64,000 nucleotides of DNA from Planomonospora sp. ID82291 (GCF_015711645.1 NZ_JABTEX010000001.1:62001-126000); one strand, 5' to 3'; numbered from the stretch's first letter, positions 20,595-29,328 are shown. The notes: generated by a model from the letters alone, not told the origin. Made by a program: numbers and translations.

Positions 20595-21064
20595 CGCGCC
20601 GCCCCTCCTCCGGCGCCTTCGACGACGCGGCGCTGATCGCCGCCCTCCGTCTGGCCGCGGGGCACGACCCCGTGCCCGACGAGGTCGCGGCCACCGCCCG
20701 AGCGGCCTTCCGCCTGCGGCTCCCCGGCGCCGCCACGGCCCTGCCACTGCCCGTGCCCGCGGCATCCGGCATCCGCTCCACCGGCCGGGCCCACCTGCTC
20801 CGCTTCGGCGCCGACGGGCTCACCGTCGATCTGGACGTCGACTCCTCCGGCGGCCTGATCGACCTGGCCGGGCGGATCTGCCCTCCTCCGGGGGCGGACG
20901 CGCGGGTGGAGGTCCGCACGCCCTGCCGGGCCGAGTCGCGCACGCCCTCCCCCACGGGGCAGTTCGCCGTCGTCGGTCTGCCGCCGGGTTGGTTCAGCGT
21001 GGTGTGCCACCGTCCGGAGCGTCCGCCCGTCGCCACCAGCTGGACCCGGATCCGACCTGAATGA
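20591..21064 (+). CDS. Unrecognised adaptor-like protein between sigma and CHAT genes
   Basis: I do not recognise this 157-residue protein. It overlaps the sigma gene by ATGA at 20591 and the CHAT gene by ATGA at 21061, so the three are translationally coupled. Residues 1-45 are helical (DDAALIAALRLAAG, PDEVAATARAAFRLR). Residues about 65-157 look like a beta sandwich: HLLRFGADGLTVDLDVDSSG, then a carboxypeptidase-regulatory-like pattern ending in GQFAVVGLPPGWFSVVCH. No membrane segment or zinc motif is present. An anti-sigma or scaffolding role is inference from position and fold guess. Confidence 0.75.
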   Translation: MTRRPSSGAFDDAALIAALRLAAGHDPVPDEVAATARAAFRLRLPGAATALPLPVPAASGIRSTGRAHLLRFGADGLTVDLDVDSSGGLIDLAGRICPPPGADARVEVRTPCRAESRTPSPTGQFAVVGLPPGWFSVVCHRPERPPVATSWTRIRPE

Positions 21065-23871
21065 CCGCCGCGCCAACCGGCCTGCCGCCCGCCCCGCCGG
21101 AAGACGCCGTCCGGGAAGACCCTCACCGGGAAGCCGGCGTTCAGAAAGACCCTCACCGGGAAGACCCCGTCCGGCAAGGCTCCGTTCAGCAAGACGCCCT
21201 CCGGGACGGCCCGGTCCCGGAAGGGTCCGTCGCCTCGGGCGCCCTCACCGTGCGCGCCGCCGTCGCCGCGGCCGAGCGGGCGGTCCGCCTGTCCGGCAGC
21301 GATCCCGGCCGCGCCCGGACCCTGGCCCGCGCCGTCCTGGACGCCGGGGCCCGGGAGGAGGCCGCCGCGGTCGCGCACCGCGCGCTGGCGCTGGCCGCGC
21401 GCGAGCTGGGGGACCTGCACCTGGCCGAGGAGCACCTGCGCCGCGCCGAGCGGATCGCGCTCTCCGCCGGTCTGCCCCACCGCGCCGCGCAGGCCCGGCT
21501 CTTCCTCGTCCACGTCAGGACCGAGCTCGGCCACCCCGCCGAGGCCCTGACGATCGCGGCGGTCGCCGAGCCCCACCTCACCCCGGCCGAGGTGGGCAGG
21601 CTCGGCGTGAACCGGGCCGCGGCCCTGGTCCGGCTGGGCCGCTACGACGAGGCGGTCCGCCACTGCGACCGCGCCGAGGGCGTACTCGGCGACGACCCCG
21701 CCTTCCTGGCCGGGGCGACGTTGAACCGGGGGCTCGCCCGCGTGTATCTCGAGGAGTTCGCGGCGGCCGAAGCCGACCTGACGCGGAGCGCCCGGCTGGC
21801 CGCTGCCGCGGGACTGGACCACGTGCTCGCGCTGGCGGAGGGCAACCTGCCGTTCCTGGCCGCCCGGCGCGGTGACCTGCCCGCGGCGTTCGCCGCCTAC
21901 CGGCGGGCGGAGCGCGTCCTGTTCGGCTATCCGGAGCGGCTGGCCACCGTCCGCTGCGACCTGGCCGAGGCCCTGGTCTCCGCGCAGCTGCCCGGTGAGG
22001 CGCGGGTACTGCTCGACCAGGCGGTGCCGGAGCTGGAGGCCGCGGGTGCGCGCACGGCTCTGGCGGAGGCGCATCTGATGCTCGCCCGGGCCGAGCTGTC
22101 CACCGGCGATCCGCGGCGCGCCCTGCGGAGCGCCGACGCGGCCCGGACCGGACTGATCGGCCAGCAGCGCACCCGCCTGGTCCCGCTCACCACCGAGATC
22201 ACGCTCCGCGCGCGGCTCGATCTGGGCGAGGACGCCGACCCCGTCTCAGGGAACCCGCTGGTCGCCGAGATGCTGACGTGCGCGGACGAGCTCGACCGCG
22301 CGGGCCACCCGTCGGCGCCGTTGCGGCTCGTCGCCGCCGAGCTCGCGCTCCGGCTGGGCGACGGGCGGACCGCCGACGGCCTGCTCGCCCTCCTGGCCTC
22401 CTCCTGCCCCGGACCGGTCGCCCACCACGCGACCGCGCTGCGCCGGGCCGCGGCGGGCGACCGGCGGGGCGCGCTCGCCTCGGCCCGGGCCGGACTGGCG
22501 GCCACCGGAGCCGACGCGATCCGGTCGCAGGACCCCCTGGAGCATGTCCGCGCCGCCCGGCGGGGGGAGCCGCTGGCGGCGCTGGGCCTGGCCCTCGCCC
22601 TCCGGAGCGGCCGGGCCCGGACCGTGCTGGCCTGGGCGGAGCGGTGGCGGGCGACCACCGGCGGCGCCGTGGGCCTCGGAGCCACCGCAGGCACGGCAGC
22701 CGCCGGGGACGTCAGAGCCGGCGGAGCCACCGCAGGCACGGCAGCCGCCGGCAGCGTGGAAGGCGTCCGGGAACCGGCGGGCACGGGGACCGCCCGGCGC
22801 GCCCGGAGCGACCGGGGACCCGGGCAGGCGGGTCGCGGCGCCGTACCCGGTCCGGAGGAGTTGCGCGCGGCGCTGGGCGGCGCCGCGCTGGTCGAGTTCG
22901 TCCGCCACCGCGACGAGCTGGCCGTCGTCGCGGTCACCCCGGGCGGGGTCCTGCTGCGCCGCCTGGGCTCCCTCGCGGCCGCGGCCGAGGCCACCGTCCG
23001 GCTCCGGTACGGCCTGCGCCGCCGGCACCTGCTCGACGGGGACGCGCGCGGCCTGGCCGCGGAGGCGGCGGCGGTGGAGCGGCTGCTCCTCGGCCCCCTG
23101 CTCCCCCGGCTGGGCGACCGGCCGCTGGTGATCGTGCCCGCCGGGCCGCTGCACACGCTGCCCTGGCCGGTGCTCCCGTCGAACGCGGACCGGCCGGTGA
23201 CGGTCGCGCCGAGCGCCGCCGCCTGGCTGGCCGCGCGGCGGGCGGTGCCTCCGGGGGCGGGCGCGGGCGGGACCGTGGCGGTGGCCGGCCCGGGCCTGCG
23301 CTGCGCCGAGGCCGAGGCCCGCATGGTGGCCGCCCGCCGTCCGGGGACCGAGCGGGTCCCCGCGGCCCGGCGCGCGGTCCTGGCGGCGCTGGAGCGGGCC
23401 TCCGTGGCGCACCTGGCGGCCCACGGGACGTTCAGCGCGCGCAGCCCGCTGCTGTCCGGCATCGATCTCGACGACGGCCGGCTCATGGCCTACGACCTGC
23501 TCCGGATCCGCACGCCGCCGGAGCTGGTGGTGCTGTCGGCGTGCGACGCGGGAATGGCGCACGCCCCCACCGACGGGACGCCGCTGGGCCTGGCCGGGGC
23601 ATTCCTGGCGTCGGGCACCCGGTGCGTGGTGGCCGGCCTGGTGCCCGTGCGCGACGACGAGACCCTGGCGCTGATGACGGTCTTCCACGGCCTGCTGGCC
23701 GCCGGCCGGCCGCCCGCGGCGGCGCTGGCCGCGGCGGCCGGCCGGACCGGGACGGCCGGGTTCGCCTGCTTCGGGTACGGCGATCAGCCGGTGGCGACCG
23801 GCCGGGAGGGGTCGGCCACCCAGTGGGACCACGACCCGACGTACAGGGCCGCCGGGATGCCCGCGACCTGA
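21061..23871 (+). CDS. TPR-CHAT caspase-like protease
   Basis: A 936-residue CHAT (caspase-HetF-associated with TPRs) protein. A charged, repetitive tail (1-60) precedes helical TPR-like repeats (about 65-450, e.g. RLGRYDEAVRHCDRAE, ARRGDLPAAFAAYRRAER). An Ala/Gly/Thr linker (about 540-590) leads to the peptidase domain (about 600-912) with the dyad HLAAHGTF (His788) and VLSACDAG (Cys828), followed by LAGAFLASGTRCVVAGLVPV. CHAT proteases are related to caspases and separase, and several act in bacterial defence or programmed death. Here it is coupled to a sigma factor and a subtilase. The last 29 codons overlap the convergent sulfurtransferase gene. Confidence 0.92.
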   Translation: MTAAPTGLPPAPPEDAVREDPHREAGVQKDPHREDPVRQGSVQQDALRDGPVPEGSVASGALTVRAAVAAAERAVRLSGSDPGRARTLARAVLDAGAREEAAAVAHRALALAARELGDLHLAEEHLRRAERIALSAGLPHRAAQARLFLVHVRTELGHPAEALTIAAVAEPHLTPAEVGRLGVNRAAALVRLGRYDEAVRHCDRAEGVLGDDPAFLAGATLNRGLARVYLEEFAAAEADLTRSARLAAAAGLDHVLALAEGNLPFLAARRGDLPAAFAAYRRAERVLFGYPERLATVRCDLAEALVSAQLPGEARVLLDQAVPELEAAGARTALAEAHLMLARAELSTGDPRRALRSADAARTGLIGQQRTRLVPLTTEITLRARLDLGEDADPVSGNPLVAEMLTCADELDRAGHPSAPLRLVAAELALRLGDGRTADGLLALLASSCPGPVAHHATALRRAAAGDRRGALASARAGLAATGADAIRSQDPLEHVRAARRGEPLAALGLALALRSGRARTVLAWAERWRATTGGAVGLGATAGTAAAGDVRAGGATAGTAAAGSVEGVREPAGTGTARRARSDRGPGQAGRGAVPGPEELRAALGGAALVEFVRHRDELAVVAVTPGGVLLRRLGSLAAAAEATVRLRYGLRRRHLLDGDARGLAAEAAAVERLLLGPLLPRLGDRPLVIVPAGPLHTLPWPVLPSNADRPVTVAPSAAAWLAARRAVPPGAGAGGTVAVAGPGLRCAEAEARMVAARRPGTERVPAARRAVLAALERASVAHLAAHGTFSARSPLLSGIDLDDGRLMAYDLLRIRTPPELVVLSACDAGMAHAPTDGTPLGLAGAFLASGTRCVVAGLVPVRDDETLALMTVFHGLLAAGRPPAAALAAAAGRTGTAGFACFGYGDQPVATGREGSATQWDHDPTYRAAGMPAT
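21116..21163. repeat. 18-bp direct repeat in the CHAT N-terminal tail
   Basis: The same 18-bp word occurs at 21116-21133 and 21146-21163 (30-bp period), encoding the repeated DPHRE motif ten residues apart. The in-frame period suggests expansion of a disordered tail. Confidence 0.8.
22678..22751. repeat. 29-bp direct repeat in the CHAT linker
   Basis: An exact 29-bp repeat at 22678-22706 and 22723-22751, spaced by 45 bp (15 codons), encodes the twice-repeated ATAGTAAAG in the linker between the TPR and CHAT parts. Confidence 0.9.
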
Positions 23872-24596
23872 AGCGCCAGGACCTGGTGGGCGGCCGTCAC
23901 CCCGGAACCGCAGTAGGTCCCCACCGCCATGCCGGGCACCGCCCCGAGGGTGTTGAACCTCTCCCGCAGGAAGTGCGGCCGGTGAAAGCGGCCGGACGGG
24001 TCGACGTTCTCCGTCGTGGGGGCGCTGACCGCGCCGGGGATGTGCCCGGCGACCGGGTCGATCGGCTCGACCTCCCCCCGGTAGCGCTCGGCGGCGCGGG
24101 CGTCCAGCAGGATCCCGTCGGCGGCCAGCTCTGCGGCCGCGGCGGCGTCGAGCACGGGCATGCCCCCCGGGCGGGCGGTGAAATCGCCGGGCGGCACCTC
24201 AGGCGTCTCGTCCGAGACGGAGCGTCCCTCGGCGGTCCAGGCGCGCAGCCCCCCGTCGAGGACCCGGACGTCGGGGTGGCCGAAGTAGCGCAGCGTCCAC
24301 CAGGCGCGGGCGGCGGACATGGCGCCGGCGTCGTCGTAGACCACCACGGGCCGGGAGCCGGAGACGCCGAGGCGGCGCATCGCGGCCTGGAACCGGCCGG
24401 CCTCCGGCAGGGGGTGGCGCCCCTCCGGGCCCGCGGGAGCGGCCAGGTCGGCCTCGAGGTCGCAGAAGACCGCGCCGGGGACGTGCCCCTGCCGGTAGGA
24501 CTCGATCCCGGGCGGGCCGCCGAGCGCCCAGCGCACGTCGAGGACGGACGCCGCGGGCAGCGCGGCCAGGTCTCCGGGAGTGATCAGCGGGCTCAC
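23784..24596 (-). CDS. sseA: Sulfurtransferase, mercaptopyruvate type (two rhodanese domains)
   Basis: The 270-residue protein has two rhodanese domains. The first (about 1-130) is inactive; the second (about 150-265) has the catalytic loop TYCGSGVTAAH. The CGSGV(T) loop is the signature of 3-mercaptopyruvate sulfurtransferase, while thiosulfate enzymes carry CRKGVT. It would transfer sulfur from mercaptopyruvate to a thiol acceptor. GTG 24596 overlaps the preceding gene's stop (GTGA), so it is the last gene of a coupled operon DUF5998 - phosphodiesterase - sseA. The 3' end overlaps the CHAT gene by 88 bp in the opposite direction. Confidence 0.93.
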   Translation of the reverse strand: MSPLITPGDLAALPAASVLDVRWALGGPPGIESYRQGHVPGAVFCDLEADLAAPAGPEGRHPLPEAGRFQAAMRRLGVSGSRPVVVYDDAGAMSAARAWWTLRYFGHPDVRVLDGGLRAWTAEGRSVSDETPEVPPGDFTARPGGMPVLDAAAAAELAADGILLDARAAERYRGEVEPIDPVAGHIPGAVSAPTTENVDPSGRFHRPHFLRERFNTLGAVPGMAVGTYCGSGVTAAHQVLALQVAGIPAALYVGSWSHWVADPSRPVATG

Positions 24597-25708
24597 CGGG
24601 TGCTCACCTCCAGGAGCGGGACGTACTGCTCGGCGGGGGTCAGGGAGCCGTGGTAACCGGTGAACGACGACTCCAGCGGCTCGGCGACCGAGGCGGTGAC
24701 GACGGTCCCGTCCCGCGGCACCGCGACCACGTCGCCGATCCTCGGCAGCCACTCCGCCCGGACGCGGGGGCCGAACCAGCCGGACGCGACCGCCTCCTCC
24801 CGCGAGGCCACCCAGGCCGCCTCCCCCAGGACGCCCCGCCAGGACTCCAGCACGGCCCCGGCGGCCCCGGGCTCGGCGTAGACGTGGCGGGCCCTGGCCT
24901 CGCCGCCCAGCAGGGCGACGCCCTCGCGCAGGGCGGGCACGGCGTCGGCGTCGATCCGGTCGGTGGCGTTGACCATGCCGTGGTCGGCGGTGACGTACAT
25001 CGCCGACCCGGGCGGGAGGGTCTCGGCCAGGCGCTCGGCCATCCGGTCGACCCGGGCGAGCTGGTCGAGCCACTCGGGGGTGCCCCAGCCGCACATGTGG
25101 CCGGCGGCGTCGAGGTCGCCGTAGTAGACGGTGACGTGCGCCCGGGGCTCGGCCAGGGCCCGGCGGACCCCCTCGACCCGGTCGTCGACCGCGTCGGCGC
25201 CCACGAAGCGGACACCCCGGTAGACGGCCTGGTTGAAGCCGGTGCCCTCGAAGTGGGCCGGGGCCACGTAGCTGACGCTGATCCCGGCCGCCGCCGCGCG
25301 CTCGAAGACGGTCGCGGTGGGCTGCCACTCCTCGGGCGCGACCAGCGGCCCGAACGCGGTCCAGCGCAGGCAGTTGAACAGGTAGCCCGCCCCGGGAACG
25401 GCCAGCTGGTAGCCGAGCATGCCGTGCTCGCCGGGCGGCAGGCCGGTGCCGAGCGTGCCCAGGCTGGTCGCCGTGGTGGCGGGGAAGCCCGCGGTCAGCG
25501 TCCGGCCCGCCCGCGCCGACAGGAAGGGGGCCGTCTCGGGGTGGGCGCGCAGCAGCTCCGCGCCCAGGCCGTCGACGAGGAAGAGCAGCACCCGGTCGGC
25601 GGGGACCAGCCCCAGCGGGTTGGCGCCGTCCATTCCCAGCACGGCCAGGAGCGAGGAGGACAGGTCGGCCAGCGACGCCTCGCCGTACGCCGGGACGAGG
25701 GGGCTCAC
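24593..25708 (-). CDS. Alkaline phosphatase superfamily nucleotide pyrophosphatase/phosphodiesterase
   Basis: A 371-residue alkaline-phosphatase-superfamily enzyme of the type I phosphodiesterase branch. Metal and nucleophile motifs are visible: LLFLVDGLGAELL, FPATTATSLGTLGTG (nucleophile Thr in PATTAT), PPGEHGMLGYQL, YYGDLDAAGHMCG and TADHGMVN. There is no signal peptide, so it is probably cytoplasmic. The substrate is unknown. It overlaps both neighbours by GTGA junctions at 25705-25708 and 24593-24596. Confidence 0.9.
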   Translation of the reverse strand: MSPLVPAYGEASLADLSSSLLAVLGMDGANPLGLVPADRVLLFLVDGLGAELLRAHPETAPFLSARAGRTLTAGFPATTATSLGTLGTGLPPGEHGMLGYQLAVPGAGYLFNCLRWTAFGPLVAPEEWQPTATVFERAAAAGISVSYVAPAHFEGTGFNQAVYRGVRFVGADAVDDRVEGVRRALAEPRAHVTVYYGDLDAAGHMCGWGTPEWLDQLARVDRMAERLAETLPPGSAMYVTADHGMVNATDRIDADAVPALREGVALLGGEARARHVYAEPGAAGAVLESWRGVLGEAAWVASREEAVASGWFGPRVRAEWLPRIGDVVAVPRDGTVVTASVAEPLESSFTGYHGSLTPAEQYVPLLEVSTR

Positions 25709-26298
25709 GAGACGGCGGCGCGGGCGGTGGCCTCCGACAGCGCCTTGGCGAAGGCCAGCACGTGGGAGACGGCCTCGGGGCCGTCGGCGGCCTCGCTCAC
25801 CCGCAGGGAGAGGTCGTCGGCCGTGACCGCGCCGGTGTAGCCGTGGTCGGCCTCGCAGTTCTCGTCGCCGCAGGTGGCCGGCTCCAGGTCGACGTGGGAG
25901 ATCGCCCCCCAGCCGATGGTGAGCGTGACCTCGGTGGGCGGCACGCCCGGGACGTAGGAGGCGGGATCGGGGACGACGCGGGTGACCGCCACGGACTGGA
26001 TCCGGCGCAGGAGCACGGCCTCGGTGGTCGTGGAGGCGTGGGACGCCGAGACTCCTTCCACCGCCGGGTGCTCGTCGGTGTGGCAGACCAGCAGGCGGGT
26101 GGGCGAGAGCACCAGGACGGTGACGTGCCGGCGCACCTCCATGGCGGGGTCGAAGGTGGCTTCGTGGTGCACCACGTAGGCGTCCACCTGCTCCTTGCCC
26201 AGGGCGGATTCGACGGCGTCGGCCACCAGGTCGGGGTAGTAGCCGCTGCGGTCGATGGCCTCGCGCAGGCCCGCGGTCGAGAGTCGGGTTTCCCTCAT
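25705..26298 (-). CDS. DUF5998 family protein
   Basis: A 197-residue actinobacterial protein of unknown function that I recognise as DUF5998: YYPDLVADAVESALG, AYVVHHEATFDPAMEVRRHV, TVLVLSPTRLLVCHTDEHP and a Cys/Asp-rich loop ATCGDENCEADHGYTG. The fold looks like a PH-like or bacterial pleckstrin-type beta barrel, which is a guess. ATG 26298 starts the coupled operon with the phosphodiesterase and sulfurtransferase; this linkage is conserved in other actinomycetes as far as I recall. Confidence 0.8.
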   Translation of the reverse strand: MRETRLSTAGLREAIDRSGYYPDLVADAVESALGKEQVDAYVVHHEATFDPAMEVRRHVTVLVLSPTRLLVCHTDEHPAVEGVSASHASTTTEAVLLRRIQSVAVTRVVPDPASYVPGVPPTEVTLTIGWGAISHVDLEPATCGDENCEADHGYTGAVTADDLSLRVSEAADGPEAVSHVLAFAKALSEATARAAVS

Positions 26299-26354
26299 GG
26301 GTCCATCCTGCCCTGTCCCGGGCGTCTGTTTCACCCCGAGCTCCGCGCGGATCC

Positions 26355-29177
26355 TCAGCTGAGCCGCCGCGGCCCGCCGTCGGGGCGCGGTCCTCCGGGA
26401 TGGCGCAGTACGGCGCGGGCCCCCAGCACGACGACCTCCGACTCCCCCACCAGCACCGGGTCGAGGTCGAGCCCGGCCACCTCGGGCAGGTCGTCGGCCA
26501 GCCGGCCGACCCGGACCAGCAGGTCCTCCAGGGCCTCGACCGCCACCGGCGGGTAGCCGTACTCCCCGAAGAGCAGCGGCGCCGCGCGCGGCGACTCGAC
26601 CAGCTCGGCCGCGTCCTCGCGCGTCAGCGGGGCCAGCCGGTAGGCCTCGTCCCGCAGCAGCCGGGCCGTCACCTCGCCCAGCCCGAAGGAGACGACGGCG
26701 CCGAAGCCGGGGTCCTCGACGAGGTTCACCACGGTCGGCACCGCGGGCTGGGGGACCATGCGCTGCACGGCGAGCACGGCGTCGGGACCGAGCTGGCGGA
26801 GCAGGTCGGCGAAGGCGTCGCGCACCCCGTCCGGGCCGGCCAGGCCGAGCCGGACCGTGCCGGCCCGCTTGGCCGCCTCGGGGTCGGCGGCCTTGAGCAC
26901 CACCGGCCAGCCCAGCCGCTCGGCCGCCGCCACGGCCGCCTCCGGCGAGCCGACGACCTCGGCGGGCCAGACCGTCAGCCCGTAGTGCGCCAGCAACTCC
27001 GCGACCTCCGCCTCGGCGGGGACGCGCTCGCCGGTCTCCCCTGCGGTCACCGCCGCGACCGGCGCGGTCCCCCCGCTCTCCGGGAACTCCGCACTCTCCC
27101 CGCTCTCCAGGAACTCCCCGCTCTCCCCGCTCTCCCCGCTCTCCGCGGACGGAGCGCCGTCCGGCGCCGCCCCGCCGGACGGGCCCCCTGCGGGCGGGGC
27201 CGCCAGCAGCCGCTCGACGAGCGCCCTCGCGGCGGCGGCGTCGACGTCGTCGAGCTCCTCCACCGGCGCGCCGGCGGGCCGCTCCCGCCAGCGCGCGTAC
27301 CGCACGACGTGGGCCAGGGCCCGGACCGCCTCCTCGGGCGCCGCGTAGGACGGGATGGAGCCCCGCTCGGGCACCTCCGCCCCGACCCGCAGCTCCGCGG
27401 GCATGCCGAGCTGCCCCTCGAAGGTGGCCAGCACCGGTTTGCCGCCCTCGCGCGCGACGCGCAGCAGCTCCGCGGCGACCTCGCCGGCCCGTCCCGGGAT
27501 CGGCGGCATGTAGATCGCGACCGCGGCGTCCACCTCCGGGAGCAGGGCGGCCAGGGCCGCGCCGAACTCGGCGGCCCCGGCGCGCGCGCCGAGGTTCACC
27601 GGCGGCCGGGGCTCCAGCCCCGCGCGCGCGCACGCGTCCACGGCCAGCAGCGCCAGCGCGTCGGAGTTGCCGACCAGGCCGACCCGCGGACCGGCGGGCA
27701 GCGGCTGGTGGGCCAGGAGCTGCGCCACGTCGAACTGCTGGATCAGGTCGTCCACCCGGATCACCCCGGCCTGCTCGAACAGCGCGCTGAGCGCGGTGTC
27801 GGGCAGGCCGAGCACCTGGGCGGCGTGACCGACGGGCACGCCCTGAGTGGTGCCGCCGCTCTTGACCACGACGATCGGCTTGCGCCGGGAGATGCGCCGG
27901 GCCAGCCGGGCGAACTTGCGCGGGTTGCCCAGCGACTCCAGGTAGAGCAGGATCACGTCGGTGGCGGCGTCCTCCTCCCAGTACTGCAGCAGGTCGTTGC
28001 CGGACACGTCGGCCCGGTTGCCCGCGGAGACGAACGAGGAGATGCCCATGCCGCGCTGGGCGACCCGCTGCAGCAGCGCCGTGCCCAGCGCGCCCGACTG
28101 GCTGAAGAAGCCGACCCGGCCCCGGCCGGGGACGGTCGCGGCGAGGGTGGCGTTCAGCCGGACGGCGGGGTCGGTGTTGGCGATGCCCAGGCAGTTGGGG
28201 CCGACGACGCGCAGGCCGTACGCGCGGGCGATGCGGACCAGCTCGTCCTGCCGGGCCCGCCCCTCCGCACCGGTCTCGCCGAAGCCGGAGGAGACCACGA
28301 TCAGCCCGCGCACGCCCTTCTCCGCGCACTCCTTGACCACGTCGATCACCCCGTCGGCCGGTACGGCCAGCACCGCCAGGTCCACCTCGCCGTCGATGGC
28401 CGTCACGCTCGGGTAGGCCCGGACCCCCGCGACGGCCCGCGCCTCGCGGTGGACCGGGTAGACCGGGCCGGCGAAGTCCGCGCCGAGCAGGTTGCGCAGC
28501 ACGGTCTGGCCGACGCCGCCGGGCTCGCGGCCCGCGCCGACCACCGCCACCGAGCCGGGGGTCAGCAGCCGCTCGATGGAGCGGGCCTCGGCCCGGTGCT
28601 CGCGGGAGGCGGTCACCGCCTGGGAGGTCTCGGTCGGGGTGAGGTCGAGGGTCATCCGCACCACGCCGTCGGCGAAGCGGCTGCGCGCGGTGTAGCCGGC
28701 CTGCTTGAGCACGCCCATCATCTTCTGGTTGGCGGGCAGCACGTCGGCGACGAACCGGGCGATGCCGTTCTCGCGCGCGGTCTCGGCCAGGTGCTCCAGC
28801 AGGACCGAGGCGACGCCGCGGCCCTGGTGGGCGTCCTCGACGAGGAAGGCCACCTCGGCCTCCTCCGCGTCGATCCGGTCGTAGCGGATCACGGCCACCA
28901 TCTCGGTGCCGATCGTCGCGATCAGCGCGACCCGGTCCACGTAGTCGACGTTGGTGAAGCGGGTCACCTCCCGGTCCGACAGGCGGGGGCGGGGGCCGAA
29001 GAAGCGGAAGTAGATCGACTCCTCGGACAGCCGGGAGTAGAAGGTCCTGAGCCGGTCGGCGTCGGCGGGCCGGATCGGGCGCACGTGCGCGGTGCCGCCG
29101 TCGGACAGGACGACGTCCGCCTCCCAGTGGGCGGGGTATTGAGCCTCCACAGTCCCGAGGGTAGACGCGAATCCCAC
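26355..29177 (-). CDS. GNAT - acyl-CoA synthetase fusion, Pat-type protein acetyltransferase
   Basis: A 940-residue fusion. The N-terminal GNAT domain (about 20-175: HVRPIRPADADRLRTFYSRL, VEDAHQGRGVASVLLEHLAE) precedes an NDP-forming acyl-CoA synthetase part: CoA-binding domain (GSVAVVGAGREPGGVGQTVL, VVGPNCLGIAN), succinyl-CoA-ligase-like domain (FFSQSGALGTALL), then an ATP-grasp domain (about 710-930). This is the layout of actinobacterial Pat lysine acetyltransferases, which modify acetyl-CoA synthetase and other proteins; GNAT-first order matches Streptomyces rather than Salmonella. An 8-unit ESG-type repeat sits between the halves. GTG 29177 has no ribosome site; GTG 29150 (MEAQYPAHW) is an alternative. 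Confidence 0.9.
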   Translation of the reverse strand: MGFASTLGTVEAQYPAHWEADVVLSDGGTAHVRPIRPADADRLRTFYSRLSEESIYFRFFGPRPRLSDREVTRFTNVDYVDRVALIATIGTEMVAVIRYDRIDAEEAEVAFLVEDAHQGRGVASVLLEHLAETARENGIARFVADVLPANQKMMGVLKQAGYTARSRFADGVVRMTLDLTPTETSQAVTASREHRAEARSIERLLTPGSVAVVGAGREPGGVGQTVLRNLLGADFAGPVYPVHREARAVAGVRAYPSVTAIDGEVDLAVLAVPADGVIDVVKECAEKGVRGLIVVSSGFGETGAEGRARQDELVRIARAYGLRVVGPNCLGIANTDPAVRLNATLAATVPGRGRVGFFSQSGALGTALLQRVAQRGMGISSFVSAGNRADVSGNDLLQYWEEDAATDVILLYLESLGNPRKFARLARRISRRKPIVVVKSGGTTQGVPVGHAAQVLGLPDTALSALFEQAGVIRVDDLIQQFDVAQLLAHQPLPAGPRVGLVGNSDALALLAVDACARAGLEPRPPVNLGARAGAAEFGAALAALLPEVDAAVAIYMPPIPGRAGEVAAELLRVAREGGKPVLATFEGQLGMPAELRVGAEVPERGSIPSYAAPEEAVRALAHVVRYARWRERPAGAPVEELDDVDAAAARALVERLLAAPPAGGPSGGAAPDGAPSAESGESGESGEFLESGESAEFPESGGTAPVAAVTAGETGERVPAEAEVAELLAHYGLTVWPAEVVGSPEAAVAAAERLGWPVVLKAADPEAAKRAGTVRLGLAGPDGVRDAFADLLRQLGPDAVLAVQRMVPQPAVPTVVNLVEDPGFGAVVSFGLGEVTARLLRDEAYRLAPLTREDAAELVESPRAAPLLFGEYGYPPVAVEALEDLLVRVGRLADDLPEVAGLDLDPVLVGESEVVVLGARAVLRHPGGPRPDGGPRRLS
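27072..27143. repeat. Eight in-frame 9-bp repeats in the Pat-like gene
   Basis: Eight consecutive 9-bp units encode ESG ESG ESG EFL ESG ESA EFP ESG. Five units are identical at the protein level. The tract links the acyl-CoA synthetase and ATP-grasp halves; unit loss or gain would keep the frame. Confidence 0.9.
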
Positions 29178-29328
29178 ATGTCGGACCAGCCGGGTGGGTT
29201 AGCGCAACGCTTGTGCATCGACTGCGGTCCCGTGTCCGATCCGGTGCCCCCATCCAGGCGGGAAACTGTTAGGTTTTTCGCGGTCCCCTAAGCATGTTCG
29301 GCATCGAAGTCACAAGGCGGTGGACATC

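Noticed and set aside
26400-29291. 963-codon open frame opposite the Pat-like gene
   Set aside because: It is the antisense of a clearly conserved protein, has no recognisable domain, and shows the His/Gly/Arg/Val-rich composition typical of antisense frames in this DNA.
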